A DNA stretch of 64,000 bases from Trema orientale (lineage: Eukaryota > Streptophyta > Magnoliopsida > Rosales > Cannabaceae). How positions within the stretch are numbered: the first letter of the stretch is position 1; every line of letters begins with the position of its first letter. This document shows, in pieces, positions 1 through 11,379 of this stretch. The stretch spans positions 182,329 through 246,328 of the forward strand of contig JXTC01000014.1 of the NCBI GenBank assembly GCA_002914845.1, read 5' to 3'. A program made the translations under genes and the position numbers. Under the pieces are notes generated by a model that worked only from the letters and a program-made list of their open reading frames with translations, made no database searches and was not told the DNA's origin.

Positions 1-900
1 CCACAAAAATTTAGGAAGATTGGAATTGCTAAGCATACTACGCACCATGTCCATGAGTGTTCGGTTCCTTCTTTCAGCAACACCATTCTGATCTGCAGAA
101 CCAGGTAAGGTGTGCTGGGCAAAAATCCCATGTTCTTGAAGAAACTTAGCAAAAAGACCTGGTGCCTGTCCATTCTCAGTGTATCTACCATAATATTCAT
201 CACCTCTATCTGACCTCACTATTTTTATTTGTTTCTTGCATTGGTTCTCAACTTCAGCCTTAAAGACTTTGAAGGCATCCAATGCTTCATGCTTGTTATG
301 AAGCAAGTACACATACATGTATCGTGAGTAGTCATCAATAAAAGTGATAAAATATTTCTGACCAGGCATATCTGTGTCTAGACAACATATATCCGTATGT
401 ATGATTTCTAATATGTTCGAACTCCTATTGGCATTTTTCTTAGTTTTGTTTGTTTGCTTACCCTTAATGCAATCCACACAAATCTCAAAATCAGTATAAT
501 CTAGAGTACTAAGTACTCTGTCATTTACTAATCGCTTAATCCTATCTATGGAGATATGACCTAATCTCCGATGCCATAACATAGAAGAGTCCTCATTAAT
601 ATTACACCTCTTAGTACCAGTGTGAACATGCAAAGAACTATTAGTGGCTTCATTTTGTAAGTAAATACGATATAGACCATCAGATAAAATTCCACTTCCA
701 ATAAAATTTGATTTATTAAATAAACTAAATTTATTGTCTTTAAAAGTAAAAGAAAAATCCAACGGAACAAGTCTAGAAACAGAAATCAAGTTTCGTGAGA
801 AACTTGGTACATAAAAAGTTTTTTCTAAAACCAAGACAAAGCCACTGTTTAAGATAAGGGTGCATGTTCCTATTCCCTCCACACGTGAGCCCATCTTGTT
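1..900 (-). pseudogene. Copia pol fragment: GAG-pre-integrase and integrase core, truncated at window edge
   Basis: One minus-strand frame stays open from about position 900 to position 1 (300 codons) and continues outside the window. It carries the GAG-pre-integrase signature MLWHRRLGHIS near 570, then the integrase catalytic residues: HTD at about 397, RSDRGDEY at about 205 and the glutamate in NGVAERRNRT at about 60. This spacing fits the D-D-35-E core of Copia integrases, which insert the cDNA into the genome. The frame is offset from gag, and the protease active-site segment between them is missing. There is no start codon of its own that makes sense, so I treat it as a fragment of a broken polyprotein. 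Confidence 0.88.
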
Positions 901-1778
901 GCCTGATAAGAATCAATCCACCAGGTGTTAATATTAACATTAGCCATATTAGATTCATAACAAACAAATGAAGATAGATTACCTTTCTTCTCAAGCCACT
1001 TCTTGAACTTTGCACAATCTTTCTTCATGTGCCCCTTCTTTTTGCAGAAGAAACACTTATTTTCCTTCTTAATATCAGCTTGAGGTGGTATTTTACCTTT
1101 CCCCTTCTGATTGTGCTTAGAAGTGGAAGCCTGAGATTTGTCGGTTTTATCAGCTTTGTTTTTCCCGCGGACTGTAGCCAACATTGCACTTTCACCCAAT
1201 TCCATAACAAGCCTCTCCTCTTCTTGAACACACATGGTCATTAATTCATTTATGGACCATTTATCTTTATGTGTATTATAAGAGATCTTAAAAGGCCCGT
1301 ACTGTTGAGGAAGGGTGTTCAGAATAAAGTGCACTAGGAAGGACTCTGATATATCTACCTCCAATTTCTTCAATTGAGCCGTTATGTCCCGCATTTGCAT
1401 GATATGATCACGCACACCCTTAACGGTTGTGAGACGGAGAGAAGAGAATTTCACGATTAGGGTGCTTGCCAAAGCCTTTTCTGAAGTGACGAACTGTTCG
1501 TCAATAGCTTTCAGCAAGTCTCGGACTTTGTCATACTGTTCGACAGAACCCCTTATACTAGCAGTAATTTTTGTCTTTATGAACATTACACTGAGCCGAT
1601 TGGATCTCTCCCATCGCTCATATAGCGCAATTTCACCAGGAGTGCTTTCGTCAGTTACTGCAGGTGGTTCGTCTTTCCTTATAGCATAATCTATGTCCAT
1701 CCACCCTAAATGGAGGAGTATCCTCTCTTTCCATACTTTATAGTTGTCACCCCTAAGTTCTGAAATTTCTAGATGCAT
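870..1778 (-). CDS. Copia Gag (UBN2-type) with CCHC zinc knuckle; reads into a broken pol junction
   Basis: This 302-codon frame starts with a typical plant Copia Gag N-terminus (MHLEISELRGDNYKVWKERI) and continues through a UBN2/DUF4219-like domain to about residue 200. A basic linker follows, then a zinc knuckle CX2CX4HX4C with C242, C245, H250 and C255, which binds the element's RNA in virus-like particles. Residues 285-290 (TWWIDS) are the start of the protease domain. After them the frame leaves the family pattern and stops at 870, because a deletion of roughly 25-30 codons plus a frame change removed the rest of the protease active-site region. The start at 1778 is the first ATG matching the family. 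The leader upstream is unusually long and non-coding. Confidence 0.88.
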   Translation of the reverse strand: MHLEISELRGDNYKVWKERILLHLGWMDIDYAIRKDEPPAVTDESTPGEIALYERWERSNRLSVMFIKTKITASIRGSVEQYDKVRDLLKAIDEQFVTSEKALASTLIVKFSSLRLTTVKGVRDHIMQMRDITAQLKKLEVDISESFLVHFILNTLPQQYGPFKISYNTHKDKWSINELMTMCVQEEERLVMELGESAMLATVRGKNKADKTDKSQASTSKHNQKGKGKIPPQADIKKENKCFFCKKKGHMKKDCAKFKKWLEKKGNLSSFVCYESNMANVNINTWWIDSYQATRWAHVWRE

Positions 1779-3752
1779 ATCAGTGTGACTAGCAGGTTGA
1801 GATACTGAAAAGAGTTCAGAAGGCTTATATTAGAATTTGAGGCCTACATAAACTTAATTGCATGTGTTACCAATGTAATACATGCATTAAACTATATCTA
1901 ATAAAAATTGCCTGTGGGCTAAATTTTTATAGAATATCTTTTCTTTATGATAGAAATGACAAATTATTAACTAAATGGGTACATTCTAAATAATCTGATA
2001 TTCTATCCTCAATGACAAAACTACCAGATTATATACTAATTCATAATACCTGTGGGTAAATTATGAAAATAATATGGTATTTTATCCTAGTTAATTATAT
2101 AAATATAATAAAATTTCCTGTGGGATAAACTTTATTATATTAAGTATAATTAATTACAATTTTATGTCTTATTCTATATGTGATCTTAAACTTAATATAT
2201 AATTTTAATTAATTAAAAATGCTGTGGCTACTCTTCAATTAACTAAAATTATATTGATCACTAGACAGTTATTATATTATGTTCCAGGCTCTACTTAATG
2301 CCTAAGAACAATTATACAGTATCGTGATAGGCATTTACCAAGTATACTCCCAGAATATTGGTCGGACATTGCCTCATTAAAAACCAATTCCTAGACAGAG
2401 TAGCGTTCCCAGGGAAACTAGTGGCACAATGGCTTATTCAGAACTAGTTTGTGTGGAACTTCCTTAGCTCATGCTTTCTCATGTCAACCACATAATTGTT
2501 TATGAATTATTCATAACCTAATTGTTCATCTAAATAATTATCTATATTTATTTAGTGAACATTTTACAAGTCTTCATGTGCTAAAAAAAAAGGCACTTAA
2601 CTAAAGTTTTATGTATAAAATCAAGTTTTATGAGAATAAACCTAAATTCCACAAATTCTAACAATATCTAAACTAAAGGATATGTTAAAATTTGTAAAAC
2701 AAAATTTCCATAAACATAAATTACATAATTTAAACATAAATATTATGCACTAATATGATTTTATACATAAAATAATTCAATTCCATAAGTATGAAAAATA
2801 TTTGCATAAAAATATTTATTTTAATGCTCAATAAATAAATTATTTATGTACTAAATAACTTAAACAAATATCGCATGCATATAAGTAAATTATACACACA
2901 TATTCAAAAATTTAGGCACATAAAATATACAGAATTGAATTTTTTTTTTTAAATATGCAAATATAATAAAAATTTCATTAAAGAAATTAAGTGTCTCAAA
3001 ATAATATTCATTAAATACCAAAATAAGAATATTATTATTAAGCACCAAACATTAATGAAATTTTACACAAAGTATTGAAATTATGGAAAATTTTCACCAA
3101 AAACCGAATATAAAATTCTGGAAAAAATCCTCTTTTTTTTTTTTTTTTGAAAATATTGGTGTCCAAAAGGACATGTCGTTTTTGCCAAACGACTGGTGCC
3201 AAACGACGTGTCGTTTAACTAACGAAAAGGCTGCGTTTCACAGTGAAAAAACGACAAGTCGTTTTTGAGCCAGATAAAAACGACAAGTCGTTTTGACAAA
3301 ACGACCACTGAAAACTGTCCATATAAACGACATGTCATTTTTTCAACTTAAGAAAACGACATGTCGTTTTTCCCAACGACAGAAACCAAAGTTCCGAGTG
3401 AAAACGACATGTCGTTTTTTGAAGCTGAAGAAAACGACATGTCGTTTTTTTTTGAAACGACAGAAACGACGACGAAAAACGACATGTCATTTTTCGTCGT
3501 CTTCAACCTTCAGCCGGGTCTTTTTGACCCGGTTTCGATCCGTTTCTGACCCGATTTTGTCCCGTTTCGTTTTCAGCCCTCCGGACACCATTTTTAACGT
3601 TTGAAATCACAGAATTGTTAGAAAATCAATTACCTAATGATTTCTAACCTCATTTTTCATCAAAAAATTCCGAAAACAGAATTGCAAATCAAAAGTTCTT
3701 TTCGGACATTTTTTACAGTAAACATAAAAACACAAGGCAGAGGTATATTAAC
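1779..3752 (-). other. Untranslated leader of the Copia element
   Basis: About 2 kb separates the primer binding site from gag. No frame here looks like a protein. It contains three copies of CCTGTGGG followed by NTAAA or NCTAAA (1911, 2049, 2117), AT-rich sequence, and the palindromic array at 3165-3492. Short open frames over the array only read through its repeats. Confidence 0.6.
3165..3492. repeat. Tandem array of 16-bp palindromes in the Copia leader
   Basis: The perfect palindrome AAACGACATGTCGTTT and one- or two-base variants occur about nine times: near 3165 and at 3201, 3249, 3278, 3325, 3354, 3402, 3432 and 3477. From 3201 the spacing alternates 48, 29, 47, 29, 48, 30, 45 bp, so the true unit is a dimer of about 77 bp with two palindromes and a third half-site (ACGACAGAAAC). 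Three full dimers can be lined up (3249-3324, 3325-3401, 3402-3476). Confidence 0.9.
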
Positions 3753-3766
3753 TGGCTCTGATACCA
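3753..3766 (-). other. Primer binding site (tRNA-iMet) of the Copia element
   Basis: The minus strand reads TGGTATCAGAGCCA, complementary to the 3' end of plant initiator tRNA-Met, the usual primer of Copia reverse transcription. Two bases separate it from the LTR end at 3769. Confidence 0.92.
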
Positions 3767-3768
3767 AA

Positions 3769-4300
3769 TGAAAGCAAAAAACAACAATATAAACTTATTT
3801 CTAATATCATTGTAACATAAAACAATGAATTGACATACCTCCAGCCATTGCTTGAAAAACAGAGAAAATTTAGCGGAATGACGTTGTCTGTTTCTCACAC
3901 TTGCTCACCGCGTGTGATGGCGTCTATATCTAAAAGGTGAGTAGTGAGAGGACCAAGAAAACTATTTATAGAGGTTTTTCATCAAAACCTCTCAGTTCAT
4001 AGTTTTTGAAACCGAAACCGGTTACCACCGTGCTTCAATGGCCATCAATGGCCATTTCCGTTTGTTTACGTTTGTACCACCCCTTAGTAACGTTAAAACG
4101 TTACAACAAGAAGTAGCACTGGTCGGTAGTCGGCACGTGGCTCGCGGTATCTTTATGATTCTTAATCCATTTCCACTCATTGGCTTTTGCCTTCTTGCTT
4201 CGATTCCCTTGCCACGTGTTGGCTTCAAAGAGATATTGATTTCCATAAACCCGAACATAGCATTTAATTAAGACTTTGTAAGTTATACAAAGCTAATATA
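3769..4300 (-). repeat. 5' LTR of the Copia element (outer end unresolved)
   Basis: The LTR begins (plus-strand left end) with TG at 3769 next to the primer binding site. It includes a minus-strand TATA box and two CACGTG G-box cores (about 4135 and 4212) in the probable U3. The right end is a guess: sequence up to at least 4260 reads as U3, but no clear CA terminus or target duplication can be paired because the other LTR is outside the window. Confidence 0.6.
3962..3970 (-). promoter_or_regulatory. LTR TATA box
   Basis: The minus strand reads CTCTATAAATAG, a strong plant TATA box. Transcription would start near 3935, about 170 bp before the primer binding site, which is a plausible R-U5 length for a Copia LTR. 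Confidence 0.65.
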
Positions 4301-4384
4301 AGGTCTCTCTTTACTAAATTCATGCTTTGAATAGACAACATTTTGGACTTCGTAAGTACGCTAAAGATCATAGAATTATTATTG

Positions 4385-4568
4385 GCAAAATAATGTTATA
4401 TGGAGCATCATTAGTGCCCAACACAACATAATTTATCAGTCTATTATTGATTAATTATAACTAACAGATTAGGTTCTACACGGGTCTTACCTAAAGTGTA
4501 ATTATAATCAATTAATAGACTAATACATTATATGTTGTTTGGATACCACATGGTGCCGCATAGCATTA
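4385..4568. mobile_element. MITE with diverged inverted repeats
   Basis: The arms 4388-4460 and 4497-4566 are inverted copies of each other; for example GTCTATTATTGATTAATTAT on the left pairs with ATAATCAATTAATAGAC on the right. The sequence ATTATTGGCA lies at both edges, suggesting a target duplication that I cannot delimit exactly. There is no coding capacity. A related single arm may lie at about 33430-33470. Confidence 0.65.
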
Positions 4569-5034
4569 TTGGCAGTGGCGGAGTTAGGACTTCTTGTTAA
4601 TAAAAGTTCTAGAGTGCAAAAAATACGCTCAACTTCTATCCTCTACAAAGGCACAAAATTATGCCAACTTTCATCTTCTGCAAAGATGCAATTGATTTGT
4701 GTATAGTGTTGTTAAAACAGTATGTCACTAATGAGTCGACATAGGCACGATATGATTAAAACTGTACCCAAGTTGACACGGCACGATAAGTAAATACACC
4801 TAGGTCGGTACAGCATAGGCACGACAAATGGCACTAGTAAGAAAAATAAATAGTTTGCAAAAAAATATACTTAGATTAAATTTATATAAATTTTTTTGGC
4901 ATAACTTTAATACAATAAATGTAAAAGATAAAAAAAAAATAGAAATAATATATTTTCCAGGTAAAATAATATATATGCCTATAAATATTATGTTAATGTC
5001 CAAAAAAAAATCGAATATTTAATAAGTTTTGGCC

Positions 5035-5275
5035 AAAGAGTTCAAAGTATTAGAGAAAACTAGATGGATGACCAATTTTTTAAATTAGTTTAAATAGAGA
5101 TCCATATTTTAAAAGTTATAACCTAATGTCCATTCTTTTTAAAACTTTAGTTATGGAATATGTTATATTTCTATTTTTATCATTAAGTGAGTCTGACTTT
5201 TAGTTATAAACATTTGAATTTGGTCATATACCAAGTTTTGGGCTAAAAAATGATCAAATAGCTAGTCAACCCAAG
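5035..5275. mobile_element. Single arm of a Mutator-like foldback element
   Basis: This stretch matches the right arm of the element at 41728-42651: both contain TTTTTATCA(T/C)TAA, a TTTGGTCATATAC block and AAGTTTTGGGC followed by a run of A. Only one arm is present here, so this is a truncated copy. It encodes nothing. Confidence 0.6.
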
Positions 5276-5682
5276 ATACTAATGGTTTTAGAGAAAAACT
5301 CACACTCAATAGAAAATCTTGAAAAGTTAGGAGAAAAAAAATATAGTCCAGGTAGATGTCAATTTTAAGCCTTGATCTATATACTTTGATATAATTGAGT
5401 AAACGATTAGGCACCAATCTAATTGGGATATAATTAAATTATAGAAATTAAAATTAAATATTATTTCTCACATATCCTTGTAATATTTCAATTAAAACTT
5501 GTTTTTATATAAAAGTTATCTCAAGTTTTTGAATATTTTCTTTTTATTACATAACAATTAATAATTCATAACCACTTATATGTAAGTATGTACTAATACT
5601 ATTGAAAGAACTAAATTTGAAAAAAAAAAATAATAATAATAAGCACAATTATTGCACAAGACTAATAATAGTTTGAAAACAG

Positions 5683-6000
5683 AAATAATTAGGCGTAAAA
5701 ATCATATATGATACAAACAATAGGTAATGTTAGACACAATAATAGCATAATATCATAAACAGACACAATTAGGCATAAAAATAATATAGTAATTAAAACG
5801 CGTATAATTAATATAAAAATAACATAATACCGGAAATTGGCACAATTAGATAGAAAAAAAAATACTATAGTATTGGAAATAAGTACAATTAAGCATGAAA
5901 ACAGCACAATATTAAAAATGGGCACAATTAGATACGATAATAATGTAATATCGAAAACAAGAATAATTAGGCACAAAAATAGACAAGTATGATAATAACA
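5683..6000. repeat. Degenerate ~40-bp minisatellite
   Basis: Units of 39 to 43 bp begin with (G)CACAATTAGGCAT or a variant and end with an A-rich block such as ATATCGAAAACAA. About seven to eight units can be followed. The flanks (4700-4830 and 6000-6150) are rich in GGCACGA-type motifs that belong to the same decayed repeat. No gene is present. Confidence 0.7.
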
Positions 6001-6149
6001 CGTTAACGGCACGATAATGGACATGGGCACGTTACAGGTAGGACATGGCACAACGTGATTATTAATTATGATTGGGCTGGCTCAACAAGAGGCACGAATG
6101 TGCTGCAACTAAATGTACCTAGGCTAACACAGCACGACGAGTGAACATC

Positions 6150-8020
6150 TCTAATGGTGCATAATGAGATTATTATGCAAGATAATCGTTTGGTTAAATA
6201 ATGATAAATGATGAAATAAATAAGGACAATATTTCATTTTCCCAGAATTGTAAGCTTTGTGGATTTTTGCCACCAAATTTTTGAATCGTATTCAGTCTTA
6301 TGTATAACTTTTTTGTTGTGAAATTGGTTCTTCCCTCAAATTGTGCGCGTATAACTTGACAGTGATGCTAACATATTAGCTGTTGTATACTATTTCTCTT
6401 TTGGTCTATTTTTAAAAATTAAATTAAACTTTTTATTTAAAAAAATTCTCTCTCTTACCCTACTTGCTCCCTTCTCTTCTCTCTCGTGAGTGTCATTTAA
6501 CACGCTGATTCGGGGTACTATTTATTAAGGGGAAATAATCAACCAGATCTAACTTTTGCACGCAAATGAAGTGAAGAAAGCCCGTAATTCGACAGGCAAA
6601 AAAAGAAATTTGTCCAATAAATGATAAAGGATGTGATCTGTTTTTATAATGAGATGTTAGTCACTTTTAGAGAAGTAGTAATGATAAGTAGGTAGATAAG
6701 TGCAAGTTTCCGTTGAAAAACACCAAATAAAATAGTACAAATCAAGAATTAGTATTAATAAAAGGGTGACTATTGTCACCCAATTTTTTCTCTTCCCGTC
6801 CTTAATATAAACAAATCCCTCAAATAATATAAAATTTTAAGATTTTTTATTCCCACACCTCTTAAGTATTCATTAATCCCAAATTACCCGTTGTGAAAAA
6901 AAATTTTGCCCACACACCTAATAATTTTTTACTCACCTTTTTTAAACTCCACCTTTTTCCTTCTTGTCCGTTATTATTGATCTCTTCTTTAAAATTGAAT
7001 AGTATTTGTCTTCGAATAATCAAGCAATCTTTTTATGTTTTTTTTTTTTTTTTCTGAAAGGCAATCTTTTTACGTTTTATAACATATATATGATCAAATT
7101 TGAATATATGAAATTTCATTATTAGTTATATTCTTTTTTATAGTATTTACGGAATTTTTGTAATTTTTTTTATTTTGTATTTGGCTAATTTTTCCATAGA
7201 ATAATACTAGAGACATACATAATATAGCATACAAAATACATACACAATAATGTAGCATGTTTTTTAAGTCACTTATGTACATACATGGTGAAACCTTATT
7301 TAAAAGATTATGGACAAATACAATCAGTGACACGTGATTGTGTGTATTTTGTCTTTCCTTTTAGTGAGACTCTTTGCATTAACAATCCTAGTAGTCAGTA
7401 AAAGTTTCACGTCATCCTTCATGCGCATTTGCCCCCTAGCCAACATTTCGCTTTCCTTTTGTTCATGCAATAGCAAACTATATGCGTTTGAATTTTGAAA
7501 GGGTATATCTATATTGTTTACAGTTATCTGTGTATTTATGTAAAGTCACGTATATATATATATAGGCATTTGTGTATGAAACAAATTAACAGCACGGTGG
7601 GAGATGCAATAGAAGTTTAATATAGAGCAATCCTACAGTTTGGAACGATCCATTTGGCGAATAACGGGACAGACTCGATTTCACAGTCAAAGCAAAAGCT
7701 AATTTCCATCCATCTTTAACATTCTCATCCAATTCACGGCGTAAAAAACAAGGACAGCAAATTAACATCATTCTAATTGTACTGGAAAAAAAAAGGAAAA
7801 AAAAAAAAAAAAAGTGGCTCAATTACTCGATTATAGCTCAAAATAATTAACACTTTTTTTTAGTAGTAGACTCGAAAGAGAGTTTTATGAACTCAGTTCA
7901 ATAATTCAACTCACCTGAAAATACAACACCACCTATTTACTTATTACTGATATGTACAAGTAATCTTCTAAATACATAAACGGGAGCAAATGCAAAACAA
8001 ATCCAGAATAGGAAAGCCTT
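6150..8020. other. Intergenic, no gene seen
   Basis: AT-rich sequence with poly-A and poly-T runs. A short palindrome GGGTGACTATTGTCACCC lies near 6765. The last few hundred bases probably include 3' untranslated sequence of the minus-strand gene at 8129-10431. No coding frame resembles a known family. Confidence 0.5.
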
Positions 8021-8128
8021 TACACAAATAGTCTCACATGCAAATACCTCGCTGTTGATAATGGATGCCTCAATGGCAAACACCAAAAAAAAAAAAAAAA
8101 CAGTACAAGCTTGTCCCAGTGTGTCATG

Positions 8129-10431
8129 CTACAAAGCCGATTCTTCAGAGGATAAAGGCTGTAAAGCACGGATTCGGATATCGTACTTTCTCCGTTTGGA
8201 AACTTCATGGCCTGAAGATGAATCAGTATCCTCTGATGCAACCGGATAAGAAGTTGTATAATCATCATAAGAAATTCCAATATGGTTATTGCATTTGCGA
8301 CAAAGAAGCTTGATTCTTCGACGGAACAAACCCCACGAATTCTTGGATAAATGGGGTACGCATTGAATCTCATCAACCTGAGTAAATCTGCTATCATCGA
8401 TGTAGAAGAACGATATAATCCCTCGCTTTATAGATTTCCCATATTTTGAACCAATTGTTGAGATGTTCCGGTTGGAGGAACTTAGATTTAGTGCATAACC
8501 ACAAGAGCCACAGCTGCAGGAAGGAAAAACAAGAAAACATTTTAATTCAAACACATCGATGAAAAAACATTAATAACAGTAATCATAACAAATTGCAAGG
8601 AAACCATAATTATTTGGAGATTATCAGATCAGAAACTTGATCCATCTTTAACGTAAGAGTATAAATGAATTTGGCTACTCTTCAACATTTGTAATCAGTC
8701 TACCGCAGTCTAATATTATTAGAACAAGGGGTCATCCATATGTCCTGCAAGCTCTGTAATAATATTGGAATAAAAGTTGCAAAAGAAGATCAGCGAGAAA
8801 GTTGAAAAGAATCCTTCAAAAGGGTTTCTGATAACGACCTCGAAAGATACTTTTCTCGCAACGTTTTGGTAATTTTCTAGAGACCCTGTTTCATAATGAC
8901 AGAGGTCCAATCATTCAATGTTGTGGGAATCAAATTGATACGCAATCAACATCTTCTATGGCACTNGGGGAGGAAGAAGATACCCTGAAAAGAATGAAGA
9001 TGAAGACAAGGGAAAAGACAAAAAAATAACAACACAAATATACAATCCTAGATTAAGCAGAAAGCATATTGATTCAACCCAAGTCACTGTCACATATCCT
9101 TGAAAAATTGAATTTGGGTTTGTGATTTACATTGTTAATACCATACACTCTGGGTATGTTTAGCTTCATTCAAATCTTTAAACAGCCGTTTAAAACCCAG
9201 TGTCCAATATTCATTGAAATTGATAAGCCCTTTCTAGACTATCGACCACAAAATAGATAAAACTTACTATCAATAGGCTTTTATTAGTCCTATAAGAAAC
9301 ATAATGAATTAATTCATGCCCCTTTACGGGGACTAAGACAAAGAAATAGACTGAAAGCCCTTCGATAGAAACAACAATAACAAGAATTTTGCAGTCCCCT
9401 TAGATTAATTAAACACTAGATCTGAGGACAGATTAGAATCAACTTTCATCTTCCAGATTAGAATCAACAATTTTATCTACCATCACTAACTTCCATTTAA
9501 TTCTCAGCAGGTGTTACCTAGGAAGTGAAAGGATCTTTGTAATTTGAGCTCTGGACAAAACAGTGGGAAAAGAAGTCCGAAACTATGGAATTGGGCAAGT
9601 CTGACAGTTTGTTGATTGGTTTGGTTAGAAGAAATAAAAGAATATTTGATAATGTTGATAAGGGCTTTCAGTGTTGGATAGAGCTAAGCTTAGTTAGCAT
9701 TATGATTGGTAAATGCAAAAGAATTTAAAGGTTTATTCATTTGAGATTTGCTCAGATTCCTTATTTCCAACAATGTAACATAAATTTATTAATAATGATA
9801 CTAGTCTCGTTTCTTATCCCAAAAAAGTAATAATAAAAAACTTCCATTGATTTGACAAATCTTTCATGCCAATAACTGACTAAAAATCCACAAAGAAGCC
9901 ACAATATCTTCATAACCATTTTTGTTCCTCTATTATGCCTTTCTGGCTCTATGTGAAGAAAAAAGATTATCCCCAGAATAATTTTATATTAAAGCTGCAA
10001 GAAAGGTACTTATTCTGATCCAAAAGTTCAAAATTGAGTCAGTAATACCTGCATTATTTTTCTCTATTTCCCACTTAAATAAATCATTATAAAAAGCATT
10101 AAAATACAGGCATGCATCTCCAACAAGACAAGGATCAACAAAGCAGACAACATCACTAAAATCCCAGACAAAGAACAAAGCATACAACATTGTATTTATA
10201 ACATATCACGCAATACTAAGAATCCCCCAATTAATTTTTCAAATATTTTCTCAAACAAACAACCCAAAATCGAAATTAGAATTAAACCCAGATAAGAAAA
10301 GGTATATATATATATAGAGAGAGAGAGAGATTGAACCTGTAGCTAACATCTCTCTGAGAAGAAGAATAAGACAAAGAAGGACGATGAACTCCATTCTGAA
10401 ACCCATCTTTGTCATAGGTCAATTTCTCCAT
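8129..10431 (-). CDS. At4g08330-like small Cys-motif protein, two exons
   Basis: Exon 1 is 10431-10337 and exon 2 is 8513-8129, joined by a GT-AG intron of 1823 bp. The joined frame is 159 codons plus stop. The product matches what I recall of the plant family annotated as uncharacterized protein At4g08330, chloroplastic (about 164 aa): SCGSCGYALNLSSSNR, then IGSKYGKSIKRGIISF, SWGLFRRR and LLCRKCNNHIG. Two CxxC pairs (C33/C36 and C103/C106) suggest a zinc ribbon. The C-terminus is a basic RKYDIRIRALQP block. The N-terminus (Met, then a Ser-rich stretch) is the least conserved part, and the split Ser32 codon fixes the join. The molecular function is unknown. A single undetermined base (N, 8966) lies in the intron and does not affect the protein. 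The start at 10431 is the first in-frame ATG in the upstream exon. Confidence 0.88.
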
Positions 10432-10675
10432 TCCAGGCCGAGAAAAGTCAACGCGGCTATGGCGACGAAAACAATCAAGGCGAGATTTAAAGGAATTTTT
10501 TGATATTTACAGTTAAGAGCCAAAGCAAAATCGAGCTGTACGACAGGTCAAGCGAACGTGACCCGCCAAATTAGGGCTACACCGTAACCGCTAACACTCG
10601 AAGTTTTCAGAGCGAAGAGTTTGATCCAAAACGACGCTGTTTCGAGAGAAGAAGAGCAGCTCGGAAAACTTGGGA

Positions 10676-10677
10676 AC

Positions 10678-10708
<31 letters not shown>

Positions 10709-10715
10709 GTAGTAG
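10676..10715. repeat. (GAA)n/(GTA)n microsatellite upstream of the At4g08330-like gene
   Basis: AGAAGAAGAAG repeats followed by GTAGTAGTAG lie about 250 bp before the start codon of the minus-strand gene, where they read as TTC repeats. They may fall in the promoter or 5' UTR. Confidence 0.8.
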
Positions 10716-11379
10716 CATAGGGGCGAGAATAATCAATATAAAGTTCAATACACTTGAGGAGGGCGGTGGCCCTTGGCTTTTGTGCGTTTTTTAACTTTTT
10801 TTTATTGTTTTTTTTTATTAATTTTAAATTTCTATTATTATAAGTTAGTCTATTTATTTAATTTTTGGGTGCCGACGTGGTTTGGTTTGGTTTAAATGGA
10901 TGGAAAATGGAATGTGAATGGGGAATTTTCTAGTTTAAGCTTATAATTTGAAACTTTAATTTTCATGGAAAAATTAAGAAAATAAAATTATAAATTATCT
11001 AATTTCTCAGAATAAATATTGACTTAGTACCAATTAATAATAATAATGGAATTAAATTAATCATTCATGGAGACGGTTTCACTGTTTGTGGTTACACGTG
11101 GCCCTGTTTAAGTTGACATTTACTGATAAGGAAGCCCAGTTTGAAGCAACTTGGAAAACTTTAATCATATTATTGAAAAAATTTAATTACTTTTTCTTTT
11201 TTATCAATAAGTCTGCAATAGTAACTATCAATAAGTTGATCCTACACTAATAACTAATAAGTATCAATTTTTACATTTCAAAAAAAAAAATAACTATCAA
11301 TTTTTATATTTAAAAAAAATAACTATCAATTTTGAGAAAAGATATTAACAAAGCCATCCAAATAATATATCGCTTCTAA

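Larger units (their letters stand above)
1..4300 (-). mobile_element. Ty1/copia LTR retrotransposon, 5' half, minus strand
   Basis: Reading the minus strand from right to left, the window holds an LTR with a TATA box (3962-3970), a primer binding site matching the 3' end of initiator tRNA-Met (3753-3766), a leader of about 2 kb, a gag frame with a zinc knuckle, and the GAG-pre-integrase and integrase core of pol running off the left edge. The order integrase before reverse transcriptase is the Copia order, although the reverse transcriptase itself lies outside the window. The outer end of the LTR is not resolved: it should lie between about 4260 and 4680, where a MITE confuses the picture. 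The gag-pol junction is damaged, so the copy cannot encode an intact polyprotein. The 3' LTR and target duplication are outside the window, so age cannot be judged. Confidence 0.9.

Noticed and set aside
3083-3604. Open frames of 61 to 103 codons across 3083-3604 with repeated TTCRF/NDMSFF phrases
   Set aside because: They only translate the palindromic tandem array in the Copia leader.
6765-6782. Short palindrome GGGTGACTATTGTCACCC
   Set aside because: A single hairpin without a gene, terminator context or paired repeat is not enough to name a feature.
8966-8966. Undetermined base N
   Set aside because: It is a sequencing or assembly ambiguity within an intron and not a biological feature.
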